Assembly: GCA_963759115.1 (NCBI GenBank)
Contig: CAVWXT010000006.1
Location: forward strand, 744,001-808,000
Length of the DNA: 64,000 nucleotides
DNA from: CAVWXT01 sp963759115
Lineage (GTDB): Bacteria; Planctomycetota; Planctomycetia; Pirellulales; Thermoguttaceae
Direction of reading: 5' to 3'
Position numbers and translations under genes: made by a program. The first letter of the stretch is position 1, and each line of letters starts with the position of its first letter. Of the stretch, positions 47,898-58,531 are shown piece after piece. The notes beneath the pieces were generated by a model, which searched no databases, was not told the origin of the DNA, and saw only the letters and a list, made by a program, of their open reading frames with translations.

Positions 47898-50800
47898 TCA
47901 CCAGACGAAGAAGCGATACGGATCATCCCATTCCTCAGGTTGATCCAGATAGAGCGCATCGAGCCAGCGTTTCTCCGGCTTGGCGGCCGTCACCGGGCTG
48001 CTGAACCGCGCCAGCACCGGCGTCGGGGCCGCTACGCCCATGTTGGCCAACAGACGCGACAGTTGGAACGCCGTGCGGCGATAGGTCCGCCGCAGGTTCT
48101 GCTGGGGGTCGCAGGTGAACCGCCAGCCGCTGGTCCCATTCTCGAAGCTCGGGTTGGCGATGAGATTCTTCGCTCCGGCCGTCGCAGCCTGGCGCGCTGG
48201 CCGGCAACCGTCCCCGGAACGTAATCCCCTTCGTAGAGCCGCACGAGGTCGACCCGCAACTGGGCATCCACCTGATCGCAAGCAAGATACGCGGCCCAAC
48301 CTTCACTGAAGGGCTTATCCACCTTGAAGGTGACCTTCAGCTCCGTCCACGCATTCTCGGGCACCTGGACGTTCTCGGTCTTGGCCGCCCTGTCCCACGG
48401 TCGCGCGGGCGCTCAATCTCCAGCCGAGCCGCGACCGGTCCGCCGAGTGCCTTAACGAAGGCGGCAAAGGTGTAGGTCTTGCCGACGGCAATGTTCTCCG
48501 CCTTGATCTCCTGCTGCAACGTGGCGCCGCGGCCGGTGATCGCGCCAAGACTAAGCAAGGCGCTTTGCTTCCCCTCTACCGCATCCTCGCCATCGACCGT
48601 GAAGGAAGCGGCAGCCCCGTCGGCCTGGCTCACGGTATAGGGCGGAAGCTGGCAGAAGACCACATTGGCGCTCTCCGCCTTGGCCAGCACGCCATCGCCG
48701 AGCACGGTGGCCCCGGCCGACACCAGGGGCATCTCTCGCGGCGCGCGATTGTGTACATCCGCTGGGCTCACGCCGGCAAACGGCGTGCTCGCACCCGCCG
48801 GCTCGAAGAACGCCGCGATGTGTTCCGCCTTCTTCGTGCCCACCTTGAAAGGCAGAAAGGCATTGGCTTCGGCCTCGTCGAGCCCGAGGGCCAACAGGTT
48901 GCCGCCTCGCTTGACGAAGTCGGCCACGGCGGCCGCATGGGCAGCCAGTTGCTGTCCGCCGCCCGCTCCCACGACGAGCACCTGGTCGGGCGTCAGCGCG
49001 CCGCCCTCATAGCTTCGCACGGGGATGCCCGAGAACTCAAGATACCGCTTGCCGGCCGGGTCGCCGACGTAGATCGCCTGCCGGCCGGCGGCCGGTTTCC
49101 AGGCCGAGGCGTACTGGAGGAGATTCCGGGCGAGCGTTTCGGCGGCCGGGTCCTGCTCGGTGCGCCCCGTCACGTCCATCTGGCAGAACAGCACGAGGCC
49201 CTTGCCCTCGCGGTATTCCATCAGGGGGCTGTACTGGAGGCTGTAGCCGCCGTCGAGGATGGGCAGGAAGTTGCCCCGCACGGGCTTCTCGATCAGCACC
49301 GAGGCCACGTTGCCGCGATTGCCGCACCGCCAAATCCGCGTCACCTCGATGTCGCACCACTTGATGCCGGGCGCCCCATAGAAACGCGAGAGCGGCTTAT
49401 AGTTGAGCCGCGGCGGCGTGATCGTCGCGTCGCCCCGCCAGTCGTGAAGGTTATCGGCTTCGATGCCGGCCAGCAACGGATGATCGGGCACCCGCTTGAA
49501 GACGTTGCGCAGGCCGTACTCCTCGACGCGGAAGCCGAATCGCTTCTCCAGGACGTCCGCGGTCTGCTCGAACAGGATCACCTTCAGCCCGTCGCGCACC
49601 TTCGACACATCCGGCCCCGGTCCATCGACCGTCAGGGCCGCCTTGCCCACAACGAGCACGTCGTACCCCGACAAATTTGCGCCGGCATCGACCGTTTGGC
49701 ACTTCACTCCCATTCCTTCCAACAGCTTGCCCGTTTCGCCCTTGGGATCAAAGAGTGCGATCTTGGCGGCGGCTTGGGGCGCCGCAGGGCGCGGCATCAC
49801 GTTGAGGACGAAAGTGTCTTGCTGGGTTTCGTCGGTGTTGAACTTCGTATTGTGGAACTTGACGGTGGCGCTCAACTCGTACTTGCCGGGCGGCAATCCG
49901 GCGGGCAGTTCGAATCGCAGCGGGATGCGTTCCTGTTGGCCCGTAATGATGCTCACCGTCTTGGTGCCGCTTATGGCCTTCGGCACGCCCAGCGACCATT
50001 GGCACTCGCACGAAACGGTCTCGCGGCAGTTGTTGATAATGATGAGTTGTTTTTCGACCGTCTCGCCGGCAACGAAGTCATGGTCCTTGCTCGTGAAGGC
50101 CGCCGGCTTGCCGCCGATATAGGCCAATAGCGGCATGTTGTTGCGATAGACGGCCTTCGCGGCCAACGTGGGAATCCAGTCGGACCGCTCGAAACCCAGG
50201 TCGATCGATTCGCGCTTGTCGGCGATGCAATCGGGGCTGAAGCCCGGCCGCTGCAAGTGGTCCCAATCGACCTTGAGCGTTTGGCGTCCCTTGTCGGCGC
50301 CCGGCCGGAGCTTCCAGTAGTGTGCGTGTCCCTGCGTGGGACTGTTGGCCGACATGCCCCACGTGCGCCATGCCCGCCAGATGTCGGTCAGATACATGGC
50401 ATAGACCGGGTAGCGTTCGTCCAACGGATAATCCAGGTGATAGGGGTACTGAAAGCGTCCCCAGAGTTCGCCGGCCCGGAACTGCGCGGCCTCCCAGCGG
50501 AGGTTCTTCTTCTCCTGTTCGCTGATCTGATAGGCCCGATCGCCGAGGAATTGGGCATTCCACTCGGCCAGACAAAACTCCCAGGGCACCTTGGCGCCGC
50601 CGTAGTTTCGGCTGCCCTTGTACCAGCCGCGGTACATGGTCCAATCCCAAGGACTCGGGGCGTCGTATTCGACGGTCAGAACCGGCTTTACGCCCTTGGT
50701 GGCCCAGTGTTCGAACCAGTCGCACAGTTCCTGGATGGGAGCCCAGTTGGTGTAGAAGTTGTTGGTGTGCATCGAGCCCAAATTGCCCGACGAATGGTGA

Positions 50801-52335
50801 TAGACGATCCGCCCTGGATCCAGGCGTTTGACGATCGCCTGGGCCCGCAGAGCCAACTGGACACCGCGGGAGGGTCCTCGCGCGCGTTCGGACTTGACGT
50901 CATCGCCGTCGATCATCTCCGGGTTCATGTCTTCGTCGTAGCCGGTGTAATTGTGACTCATGGCGTAGAACACGACGGCCGGATGGTTTTGCGCGGCGCG
51001 GACGTAGAATTCCGCGTGGCGGGCGTAGCCGTTGGTCTGGTCGGCGTCGGCCGCCTTCCACTCGTAATGGCCGCAATGCGGTTGGGAGAATGCGATGAGC
51101 ATGCCCGTGTCGTCCGCGGCCCTGAGGATCTCGGCGAAACCCAGGTGCGAACCCGGCTCGCAGCCGTAATTGCCCGTGTAGACGAAGTTGATGCCGAAAC
51201 TTTGCAGCCGCAACATGCTCTCCTTGGCCGCCTCGTAGGTCGCCAGCGCGGCCCCGTTCTGGCCATTGGACAGCACGACGCAAGAGAGGAAGATGCGCGT
51301 GCCGTTGAGGTAGAAGTCGCGGCCGTCGATCCAGAACTCGCGGAACCCGAATCGCAAGGGCGCCGCCGTGTCGAGCGGCTTGCCCGCGTCCTCCAGCAGC
51401 GAAACCGCCACCTCGTACATGTTCTGCGGCGTGTGGATGTCCCAAAGCTTCTCGGCCTGCCATTTCTCGGTGAAGGCGAAGCGGCCGTCCTTGAGATCGC
51501 CGCCGGCGAACGGCTTGCTCGTGAACTCCGCGACCTTGCTTCCTTTGTCGGTAATCGCGCCGCGGAGGGCGTAGCGGGCGTTCGGAGCCAGGTCCGCCAG
51601 CGCGGCATCGAGCGTAATCTCCCCTTGGCGAACCGACGTATCCACCTTCACGTCGGCGATGCGCGGACCCTTCGGCGTGCCGGCGAGGTACACGTCGCCG
51701 CACAGACCGCGCCGCGCCACCGTGCCCCGGCCGGTCCGGGCCTGGGCGGTGTCGCTAAACGCCAGCATGACCTGCCGCAACGGCAGGGCGACCACCTGCA
51801 TGTTCAACACGTGCTTGCTGCCCGCGGCACACAACGACGTGAGATCCACCTCGCCCCCCGGAAACCGGATCTCGCCCGCCTTCGTGCCGTCAACCCACAC
51901 TGCCGCATAGGAGTTCAGGTACTCCGCCGTCAGGGCAATGCGGCGGCCCGCCCACGTCTTGGGGACATCAATTTCTCGCTGATACCAGGCTGCGGTCACG
52001 TCCGACAACCGGTCGCCCTTCCAGCTTGGATGGGGATAGAGCGTCTGATCATCGCCGCGAGCGCTTCCGGGCCAGGGCCCCGGAACCTTGTAATAGCCCC
52101 AATTCCCGCCGGGCGGCTGATCGCTCTTCTGTGTCGCCGGCTGCCACTGCCACAACCCGTTGATGCAGATGCGCTCGCGGGTGGGTGTGGTCTCGCGGTA
52201 TGCCTCGCTCGAATTCCAAACCGCCTTCACCCCCGGCGGCAAAGCGACGGCGGACCGATCCTGGCCGACTCCGACATTTGCAGCCGCCACAACGTACAGA
52301 ACGGCTGCCAGCGAAACGTGTAGAAGGGTCTTCAT
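47898..52335 (-). CDS. Large secreted glycoside-hydrolase-family-2-like protein (frameshifted C-terminus)
   Basis: About 1,479 residues. A signal peptide (LLHVSLAAVLYVVAAANVGVG) follows ATG 52335 (GGAGG upstream). The N-terminus has the GH2 sugar-binding jelly-roll (WYQREIDVPKTWAGRRIALTAE, YAAVWVDG), an immunoglobulin-like domain and a TIM-barrel-like part beginning FYLNGTRIFLSCVVLSN, TYEAAKESMLRLQSFGINFVY. The usual acid/base site (N-E after WSLG) is replaced by FYAMSHNYTGYDED; LTVEYDAPSPW may retain the nucleophile Glu. Ligand-binding and beta-sandwich domains follow. Frames change near 48395 and 48205; the protein ends QPEEWDDPYRFFVW at 47898. A polysaccharide substrate is likely but catalysis is doubtful. 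Confidence 0.8.
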
Positions 52336-52473
52336 AACGCACAACCTCCGGCGGGCACGAGGCAGGAAAGTCATCCAACACGGGGTTGACTCTATCACAC
52401 GCACAGAGTCGCGTCAAACCGCGGAAAGCGACGGTCAGGGCCAATCAGTTTTTCACTGTGGTCAGTTCTTCAC

Positions 52474-52544
52474 TGTGGGAGGCGACTCCAGTCGCCGATA
52501 GCCCGAAATCAGCCGCAAATCGGCGACTGGAGTCGCCTCCCACA
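52474..52544. repeat. 26-base perfect inverted repeat
   Basis: Arms at 52474-52499 and 52519-52544 are exact complements beginning TGTGGGAGGCGACTCCAG, with a 19-base loop. It is preceded by a direct repeat CACTGTGG/CACTGTGGG. It has the same design as the palindromes at 26493 and 56647 but a different sequence. Confidence 0.8.
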
Positions 52545-53290
52545 AGTCCTATTTGGGAAAACTGGTCGGCCGTGAGGCCACGGTACCGTGTGAGTGCAAG
52601 ACCGCAGGCAGGGATCGCGCAATGCGGCTTTTGTGGCTCGGCAAGCCGGCCGTCAACCGGCGATTGCGGCATTATCTCCCCAAGAATCGAGACCCGACGG
52701 CGAACAGTAAGTCGGGTAGGTAGCAGGTGTATGACGTGCGAGGGGGGAAGGAGATCGGTCCTGCTATGTTACAGCAACTCGCTCGCCGACGTGAATTCGG
52801 GCATTTTCCGGTCGCAAAAAGTGCTCGTTCCGTCACTACTACATGGAATTGGGCGTTGATGACGTGTCTGCGCTCGCGCCGTGCGGTTCGATGCGACTTT
52901 TTTCGCCGGTCCCGATACTTTTCCACCGCTTCGGGGTTCAATGGCTTAGGCTATGGGGATGCTCCGCGAGTCTTTCTGACGCCAGTGACTGTGAAAAAAA
53001 CGTTTGCCGCAAGCAGTTTCTTTCGCAGTTTTGGGGATGGACAAAGGGAGCTCGCCGTTGTCTAATAGCGTTTGGAGCAGTCATCTCGCGTAGGGTTTCC
53101 TGAGAAGAGGCGTCTGCGCAGGGTTGCGGCGCTTCCGATGCGGTTGTCGGACGCGACGTTCTCCCACCTACCCGCGCCCCCGATCACAGGGAGTTTCGCC
53201 CTGCGCGAGTTGGTCAGGGTAGCTCTCACCGGTAAGCGGTTGGCAAACGACTGAAAGTCGGCCGGCCGCGTCTTGTGTCGTTGTCTCGCC
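52545..53290. other. Intergenic spacer, nothing supported
   Basis: About 750 bases with only short, unlikely ORFs on either strand. Features seen are a run TGAAAAAAACG near 52990 and CTCGCGTAGGGTTTCC just before the next gene. No RNA gene was recognised. It may hold the promoter of the membrane protein-sulfatase pair that follows. Confidence 0.35.
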
Positions 53291-53828
53291 GTGAATTCAC
53301 CAAGTACACAACAGCCATCGTCGTTCGATCTGGGATTCAACGTCCTGGCAGGGGCGCTGGCGGGCTCTGTCATGGCCGTTGAGATGGGCCTGCTGGATAT
53401 GCTGATTTGGGAGATCGGATCGTCGGACAACGTGGAAATCGAGTCTGCTTGTCGGGCTGTCGCCGCAGGGCACCGCGCTGGGCAGCATCTGCCTCTTGGC
53501 GGCAGGGGTAATCGGGGGGATCCTGGCGACCATCCTCTCGCGTATCGCGCCGGCCACCCGCCAATTGGCGGCGCAATCGGCGTTTTCGCTCTGGGTGCTG
53601 GGGTCTTTCGTCTGCGCGGTCTTCGGCGGCGTTCGTGTGTCTCTCACGTTCCATCTTGTTCTGATCGATGCCCTGCTGGCCTTGGCGTTGGCGATTGCTG
53701 CCTATTGCTTGTGGCGCGAGTTGTTGCGATGGCTGAGGCGAGGGCACGTCTGGAACGTAGTTTTGGCAATTGCGGCGATGAACGCCATCCTGTGGATTCC
53801 ACTGTATGTGCACGTCGCTTCATCATAG
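53291..53828 (+). CDS. Hypothetical membrane protein (one frameshift)
   Basis: About 179 residues. A polar start (GTG 53291, reading NSPSTQQPSSFDLGF) leads to several transmembrane helices: LAGALAGSVMAVEMGLLDMLIW, then after a frame slip near 53460 LGSICLLAAGVIGGILATILS, FSLWVLGSFVCAVFGGV, LVLIDALLALALAIAAYCLW and VLAIAAMNAILWIPLYV. It has no recognisable family. The sulfatase-like gene starts 17 bases after it, so the two are probably one transcript and the protein may assist with export or anchoring. Confidence 0.55.
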
Positions 53829-53845
53829 CGAAGAGGAGAAGAGTC

Positions 53846-55396
53846 ATGGGTCAAGAAGGCAAGAAACTGAGCCGTCGGGATCTGTTCAAGGTCGGCACGG
53901 CCATCGCCGGAGTGGCCTTGCTGCAGCCTTCCCTGGTCCAACTGGCCGTTGGCAAGCATGAAGATCGATCGTATTGCCCGGACGAGACCGGGGCGACGGC
54001 CCCCTTTCCCAACCACTTGCGGCCGCCGAAGTTGGATCGGCCCAACGTCGTGTTCATCGTCTTGGATACCGTCCGGGCCGATCACCTTTCCTGCTACGGC
54101 TACCGCCGCGAGACGACTCCGAAGATCGACGCCTTTGCCGCCGGCGCCCGCGTGTACAAGAATGCGTTGTCGCCGAGCTGTTTTACCGGGCCCACCCATG
54201 CCTCGTTCTTTACCGGCTTGTCGTGCAGCGCCCACGGCACCAGTTCGGTGCACCCGACCTTGGATTCACGATTCGAGACGTTGGCCGAGCAGTTGCAGGC
54301 CAAGGGGTATCAGACCGTCGGCCTGGCGTCCAACGGCATGCTGAATCGCCGCTTCGGGTTTGACCGGGGATTCCAGACCTATTGGTGTTTCGATGCCGCC
54401 AAGGACTGCGTCCACGATGGGCGCGACCGGAATTCCATCGTCACGGCCATGCACGGCCAACTCGCCAAGTGGCTCACCGAAAAGTACGACGCGCGAAAGC
54501 CTTTCTTCCTGTTCCTGAACTACATCGAAGCCCACCAACAGTATCGGCCGCCGCGGGAGCAGCTCCGGTTCGCCTCGACCGGGATCTGGGACCGGTGGCA
54601 GGAGAAGAATCAGGCCCAACTGTCGTACGAATACATGTTGACGGGCGCCGACTCCCTCTCGTCTACGGACATCGCGGAGATGGAATCCCTTTACGACGAC
54701 GCGATCGGCTATAACGACCGCAAGGTGGGCGAAGTGCTGGAGTTCCTCAAGGCCACCGGCCTTGAGGAGAATACGCTGGTGATCATTGCCGCCGATCACG
54801 GAGAGCATTTCGGCGAACGTCACCTGTTGAGTCACCAATACTCGCTGTACGAGCCGTTGGTGCGCGTGCCGTTGATCGTGCGCTACGCCGACCACTTCAA
54901 GGCCGGAGAAGAAGATCGCCTGGTCCAAAGCCACGACGTCTATCCGACGATTCTGGAACTGGCCGGCGTCCCGTGGAAGCGCGTGCCGGGGCAAACGTGC
55001 CAAAGCCTGCTGGAGCCGCCCTCCGAAGTGCGGACCGGCATCAGCGAATACCTGATGTTCGACATGGGGCCCCTGACGGAGGTCGGCCTCACTTACCCGC
55101 AAATCGACCTGTCGCGTTTCACGCGGCGGCTCCGCGCGATTCAACGCGGGAAGATGAAGTTGATCCGCTCGATGCCAGGCAAGCCCGAGTTGTACGACCT
55201 GGTCGATGATCCGATAGAAACGCGAGACCTTGCCGATCAGAAGCCCGACTTGACCCGCGAACTCGCCGGGGCGCTCGACGCATGGACGCGGTCTTTCCCG
55301 CATTATGTGGCAGAGCCCGCTCCACGCGACCTGCCGGCGCGGGCTCCCTCGGCCGACGAGCTCAAGGTGATGCGCGGATTGGGCTATATCCAGTAA
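53846..55396 (+). CDS. Tat-exported sulfatase-like protein without the formylglycine cysteine
   Basis: An intact 516-residue S1-type sulfatase-fold protein with a Tat signal (LSRRDLFKVGTAIAGVALL). Metal-binding motifs are VVFIVLDTVRADHLSCYGYRRETTP and IIAADHGEHFGERHLLSH. In active S1 sulfatases the nucleophile lies in C/S-x-P-x-R; here the segment is CFTGPTHASFFTG, with Thr-Gly-Pro-Thr-His at that position, so no formylglycine can form and the Arg is replaced by His. It more likely acts as a phosphatase/phosphodiesterase or phosphoethanolamine-transferase-like enzyme with a Thr nucleophile. GAGGAG precedes ATG 53846. The signal and the family's size are otherwise typical. Confidence 0.82.
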   Translation: MGQEGKKLSRRDLFKVGTAIAGVALLQPSLVQLAVGKHEDRSYCPDETGATAPFPNHLRPPKLDRPNVVFIVLDTVRADHLSCYGYRRETTPKIDAFAAGARVYKNALSPSCFTGPTHASFFTGLSCSAHGTSSVHPTLDSRFETLAEQLQAKGYQTVGLASNGMLNRRFGFDRGFQTYWCFDAAKDCVHDGRDRNSIVTAMHGQLAKWLTEKYDARKPFFLFLNYIEAHQQYRPPREQLRFASTGIWDRWQEKNQAQLSYEYMLTGADSLSSTDIAEMESLYDDAIGYNDRKVGEVLEFLKATGLEENTLVIIAADHGEHFGERHLLSHQYSLYEPLVRVPLIVRYADHFKAGEEDRLVQSHDVYPTILELAGVPWKRVPGQTCQSLLEPPSEVRTGISEYLMFDMGPLTEVGLTYPQIDLSRFTRRLRAIQRGKMKLIRSMPGKPELYDLVDDPIETRDLADQKPDLTRELAGALDAWTRSFPHYVAEPAPRDLPARAPSADELKVMRGLGYIQ

Positions 55397-55629
55397 CCTC
55401 AGCCACGCAGGACGGCATTGGCGTTGACCTCTCGTCGCTTTTGGGGGCCGCGGGAAGGTGAGCCGTGGCAGCCGATTCCTCGTTCGTCCGCAAGTTGGCC
55501 GTCGGGGGGTGTATTGCGGTCCCCCTGCATTGCGCTAGAATGGGCGAACGGGCTTATCCGCCGGGAGGATCGTGCGGAGCTTCATCCGCGTCATCGAGGA
55601 TGTTTCTGCCCCTTTCTTAGGGTGTGTTC

Positions 55630-55674
55630 ATGCCACGGCTGACCGAACAAGAGCAACAAGACGTGATCCGTTAA
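55630..55674 (+). pseudogene. 14-residue relic resembling a DNA-methyltransferase start
   Basis: ATG 55630 opens MPRLTEQEQQDVIR and stops at TAA 55672. From memory, proteins beginning M-P-x-L-T-x-x-E-Q-Q-E/D-V/I-I-R are site-specific DNA methyltransferases of restriction-modification systems. If right, this is the stump of such a gene just upstream of dinD. The match rests on 14 residues only, so it may be coincidence. Confidence 0.25.
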
Positions 55675-55708
55675 AGAGTTACGAGAACCAAAACGGAGTT
55701 TTCCAACG

Positions 55709-56569
55709 ATGGGCAATGAAATCGCCAATACGGGTGGAGGGAATCGCTCTCCCTTTGAGCAGATCAAACGCACGAACGAGGCCGGGGCGGAATTCTGGTC
55801 AAGCCGTGAATTTGCCGTAGTTCTAGGGTACGGCGACTACCGTAATTTTGAGGGGGTTGTCGAGAAGGCCAAATTGGCTTGTTTCAACAGCGGCCACCGC
55901 ATCGAGGATCATTTCGTTGACGTCACCGAAATGATCGAGATCGGGAAAGGCGGGCAGCGGTCGGTCAAGACTGTTCTCCTATCGCGCTACGCTTGCTACC
56001 TTGCCATCCAGAACGCCGATCCCAAGAAGGAAATCGTGGCGCATGGCCAGACCTATTTCGCCATCCAGACGCGGCGGCAGGAATTGGCGGACGAGAGTAT
56101 CGAAGAGGAACGGCGGGTTCTGTTGCGTGACGAGATGCGCCGGCATAACGCCCAGTTGGCCGACGCCGCCAACGATGCGGGCGTTATCGAACCCAAAGAC
56201 TATGCCATCTTTCAGAATCACGGGTATATGGGGCTCTATGGCGGAATGAAACAGGAAGACATTCACCGTCGGAAAGGCTTGAAGAAGAGCCAAAAGATTC
56301 TGGATCACATGGGCAGCACGGAACTGGCCGCCAACCTGTTTCGCGCGACCCAGGCCGAGGAGAAGCTACGCCGGGAGAAGGTGAGAGGCAAAGACGCAGC
56401 GAACCGAACGCATCATGCCGTCGGCGCGAAAGTGCGGCAGACCATCCGGGAATTGGGCGGCACGATGCCCGAGGAATTGCCGGCGGCGGAAAGCATCAAG
56501 AAGATCGAGACCAAACAGTGCCAGCGAATCGCCAAGGCTGAGACGCCCGCAAAAAAGAAGAGCGAGTAA
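55709..56569 (+). CDS. dinD: DNA-damage-inducible protein D (DinD)
   Basis: An intact 286-residue protein. In E. coli dinD is SOS-induced and DinD inhibits RecA filaments. The N-terminal BRO-N-like region reads SPFEQIKRTNEAGAEFWSSREFAVVLGYGDYRNFEGVVEKAK; the conserved QRSVKTVLLSRYACYLAIQNADPKKEIVAHGQTYFAIQTRRQE is the family's core, and DYAIFQNHGYMGLYGG is its C-terminal hallmark. The start at 55709 is preceded by CGGAGTTTTCC. I see no LexA-like operator that I can support. The gene is often found on mobile or defence-type islands and here lies next to a palindromic repeat and a possible methyltransferase stump. Confidence 0.9.
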   Translation: MGNEIANTGGGNRSPFEQIKRTNEAGAEFWSSREFAVVLGYGDYRNFEGVVEKAKLACFNSGHRIEDHFVDVTEMIEIGKGGQRSVKTVLLSRYACYLAIQNADPKKEIVAHGQTYFAIQTRRQELADESIEEERRVLLRDEMRRHNAQLADAANDAGVIEPKDYAIFQNHGYMGLYGGMKQEDIHRRKGLKKSQKILDHMGSTELAANLFRATQAEEKLRREKVRGKDAANRTHHAVGAKVRQTIRELGGTMPEELPAAESIKKIETKQCQRIAKAETPAKKKSE

Positions 56570-56646
56570 TCGGACATGGCTCGGCATCCAGATTTCCCTA
56601 ATTCGCCGCACGCGATTCTCGATCGGGGGAATCTAGGGGAATCTAG

Positions 56647-56706
56647 GGTCAGAGCGCACTTAGTCACTAGCGTAATGCGACTAATGACTAAGTGCGCTCT
56701 GACCCC
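56647..56706. repeat. 21-base perfect inverted repeat plus C-rich tract
   Basis: Arms GGGTCAGAGCGCACTTAGTCA (56647-56667) and its exact complement (56686-56706) surround an 18-base loop; GGGGAATCTA is doubled just before it. A run of CCAAATCCCCCC units follows to about 56750. Convergent with dinD and the CARDB gene, it could serve as a bidirectional transcript end. Confidence 0.75.
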
Positions 56707-56806
56707 AAATCCCCCCTGACCCCAAATCCCCCCCCAAATCCCCCCCTGCGTCCCGTTCTCCGTCCGTTGCGCCAGTCTTAATGTCCTGCATATTGACCCG
56801 ATCTGG

Positions 56807-57697
56807 TCACGGTCTCTCGGCGGGCGTCTGTTGCGGTGCAGAGCTAACCACATCGAAAGTACCCTCCACAACATTATTGGATTTGTCAGTCTCGATCAGG
56901 CGATTGTCCGGGTCCACAACGAGTCGATAACGGTTCACGCCCGGTTGAAGGTTCGCATGATACTGGTCTTGGTATGTGTTCGAGGAGCCCGGATTGAGCG
57001 TGGAAGTAGAACGATCAAAAGCGGCAAGCCGGCCGTTGATGTAGAACTCAACGTCATACGTTTTACCGGGGACAGTGCTTGGACCAAGATTGCGAACAGA
57101 GTATGCCACGGAGTAGTCGCTACCCGCGACAACGGGGGATGGCGAGAAAGTCACTTCTCCAGCCGCCAGATCATAATTGGCATCCGGGGCGACGAGCTTA
57201 TAGGTGAAGGGCAAGAGACCTTTGCAGGCAGCAACGTCCAAGCCCACAAGGACAGCCGCGAGGCATAACAGTGGTACGGCTGATGTGATTCGTGATCTCA
57301 GAAAATATACGGGAAGGACCGCAATGAACGCAGCGATTGGCAAGAGCAGCATTGCGAGCAGGAACGGAATCCACTCCGTAGACGAGCGCATATTCTGTAT
57401 GTCGATCGCCACCGACATTGTTAACATAAAGCCCCAGACAAACCCGACCATCAGGACAATAATGTGCGACAGGTTCCGACCTTGTGCGGCCGAACACGCT
57501 CCGACGGTCCACAGGAAGATGAGACTGATGATTAGCAGGGTTGGGTGATGATCTTCTGGGAGATAGGCGCTAAGAAGGTACGCGGTCAAGCCAACGTTTG
57601 CGGAACCTAGCGCGGCAAGAAGGAAAACGTGGGTGAGCGGGCGATGCCGAACTGCATCGTCGGATCCAGGAGTCGTGCTGATCTTCGGCTCAGTCAT
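56807..57697 (-). CDS. Membrane protein with a C-terminal CARDB-like domain
   Basis: An intact 296-residue protein. About five transmembrane helices (HVFLLAALGSANVGLTAYLLSA, IISLIFLWTVGACSA, IIVLMVGFVWGFMLTMSVAI, FLLAMLLLPIAAFIAVLPVYFL, VPLLCLAAVLVGLDVAAC) precede an extracytoplasmic domain whose AGSDYSVAYSVRNLGPSTVPGKTYDVEFYING and LQPGVNRYRLVVDPDNRLIETDKSNN match the CARDB (cell-adhesion related) beta-sandwich. Start ATG 57697 is selected for GGAG upstream; the open frame extends 29 codons further. The domain is used for adhesion or complex assembly at the cell surface. No partner is adjacent. Confidence 0.72.
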   Translation of the reverse strand: MTEPKISTTPGSDDAVRHRPLTHVFLLAALGSANVGLTAYLLSAYLPEDHHPTLLIISLIFLWTVGACSAAQGRNLSHIIVLMVGFVWGFMLTMSVAIDIQNMRSSTEWIPFLLAMLLLPIAAFIAVLPVYFLRSRITSAVPLLCLAAVLVGLDVAACKGLLPFTYKLVAPDANYDLAAGEVTFSPSPVVAGSDYSVAYSVRNLGPSTVPGKTYDVEFYINGRLAAFDRSTSTLNPGSSNTYQDQYHANLQPGVNRYRLVVDPDNRLIETDKSNNVVEGTFDVVSSAPQQTPAERP

Positions 57698-57784
57698 GCA
57701 CGTCGTCTCCATCCTTTTCGAGTCGCCCAACAGTTCTCTTGCGCGTGTTTCGTCCAGAAGTGCGGATAAGCCAGGCAAACTCAA

Positions 57785-58531
57785 CTCTGCGGTGCGATCC
57801 GCCCCTCAATGTGTCCATGTACTCTACCCAATTGAAGGGATTGTGCAAGACCTTTTTGAGAAGAAGCGAGCCCCTATGATGGAGAGATCGGCCAGGAAGC
57901 CTCAGGCCGCGCATACCGGCAGCGCTCAGACTTGGCGACCATTGCCCCATCCCAGCAGTATTCGATCATCCGGCCCCCGGCTTCATCGCCAGATACTTGC
58001 GGCCCGCATGGCGGGTGGCATAGTTCTTGGTCTTGAAATCCCCCCGGCCGATAGCGCAAGATGGGGAAGAGTCTAGAGTCCGGACTCAAGGGTCGAGAGT
58101 CGAGGGCCGAGAGGGGAAAGGAAGATGTCACGAATTGGAAATGGCGCGAATTGATGACCAACGGGGCGGGACGGAGAGTCGAAAGGGGAAAGGAAAATGT
58201 CAAGAATTGGAAATGGCGCGAGTTGTTAGACAACGGGACGGGGTGGAGAGTCCAGAGTTGAGAGTTGAGAGTCGAGAGGGCTACGGGGAACGGAGGAATT
58301 GGAAATGGCGCGAGTTGTTAGACAACGGAACGGCGTGGAGAGTTGAGAGTCGAGAGCCAAGTACCCAGGCTCCCTCGTCAGGGAGAGGTTTTGCACCACT
58401 TCACTCTTCGGAGGGATGCGACTTGCGCGCCGAATCGCAACGATGAATCCCTTATGGCCAAAGCGGATACGATGACCAGCCGTCGCCCTAACTTCGACGA
58501 ACCGGGTGCAATGCGGGGCGAAACTCCCTGC
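57785..58531. other. Intergenic region dominated by tandem repeats
   Basis: The spacer between the CARDB gene and the polysaccharide-export gene has no supported gene. Its centre (58068-58370) is the repeat array described separately. The remainder shows only short ORFs. Confidence 0.4.
58068..58370. repeat. Imperfect tandem repeat (GAGAGTCGAGAG ... AATTGGAAATGGCGCGA)
   Basis: Three tandem units of about 70-95 bases each contain the block AATTGGAAATGGCGCGA followed by RTTGTTAGACAACGG, separated by runs of GAGAGTYGAGAGTC. The blocks at 58132, 58211 and 58299 are nearly identical. The purine-rich strand bias is strong. Read in frame they give the repeated peptide NWKWREL, but no start or signal supports a protein, so I treat it as non-coding satellite-like DNA. 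Confidence 0.75.

Noticed and set aside
50257..52323. 688-codon plus-strand open frame
   Set aside because: Antisense to the GH2-like gene, whose minus-strand frame is clearly the real one.
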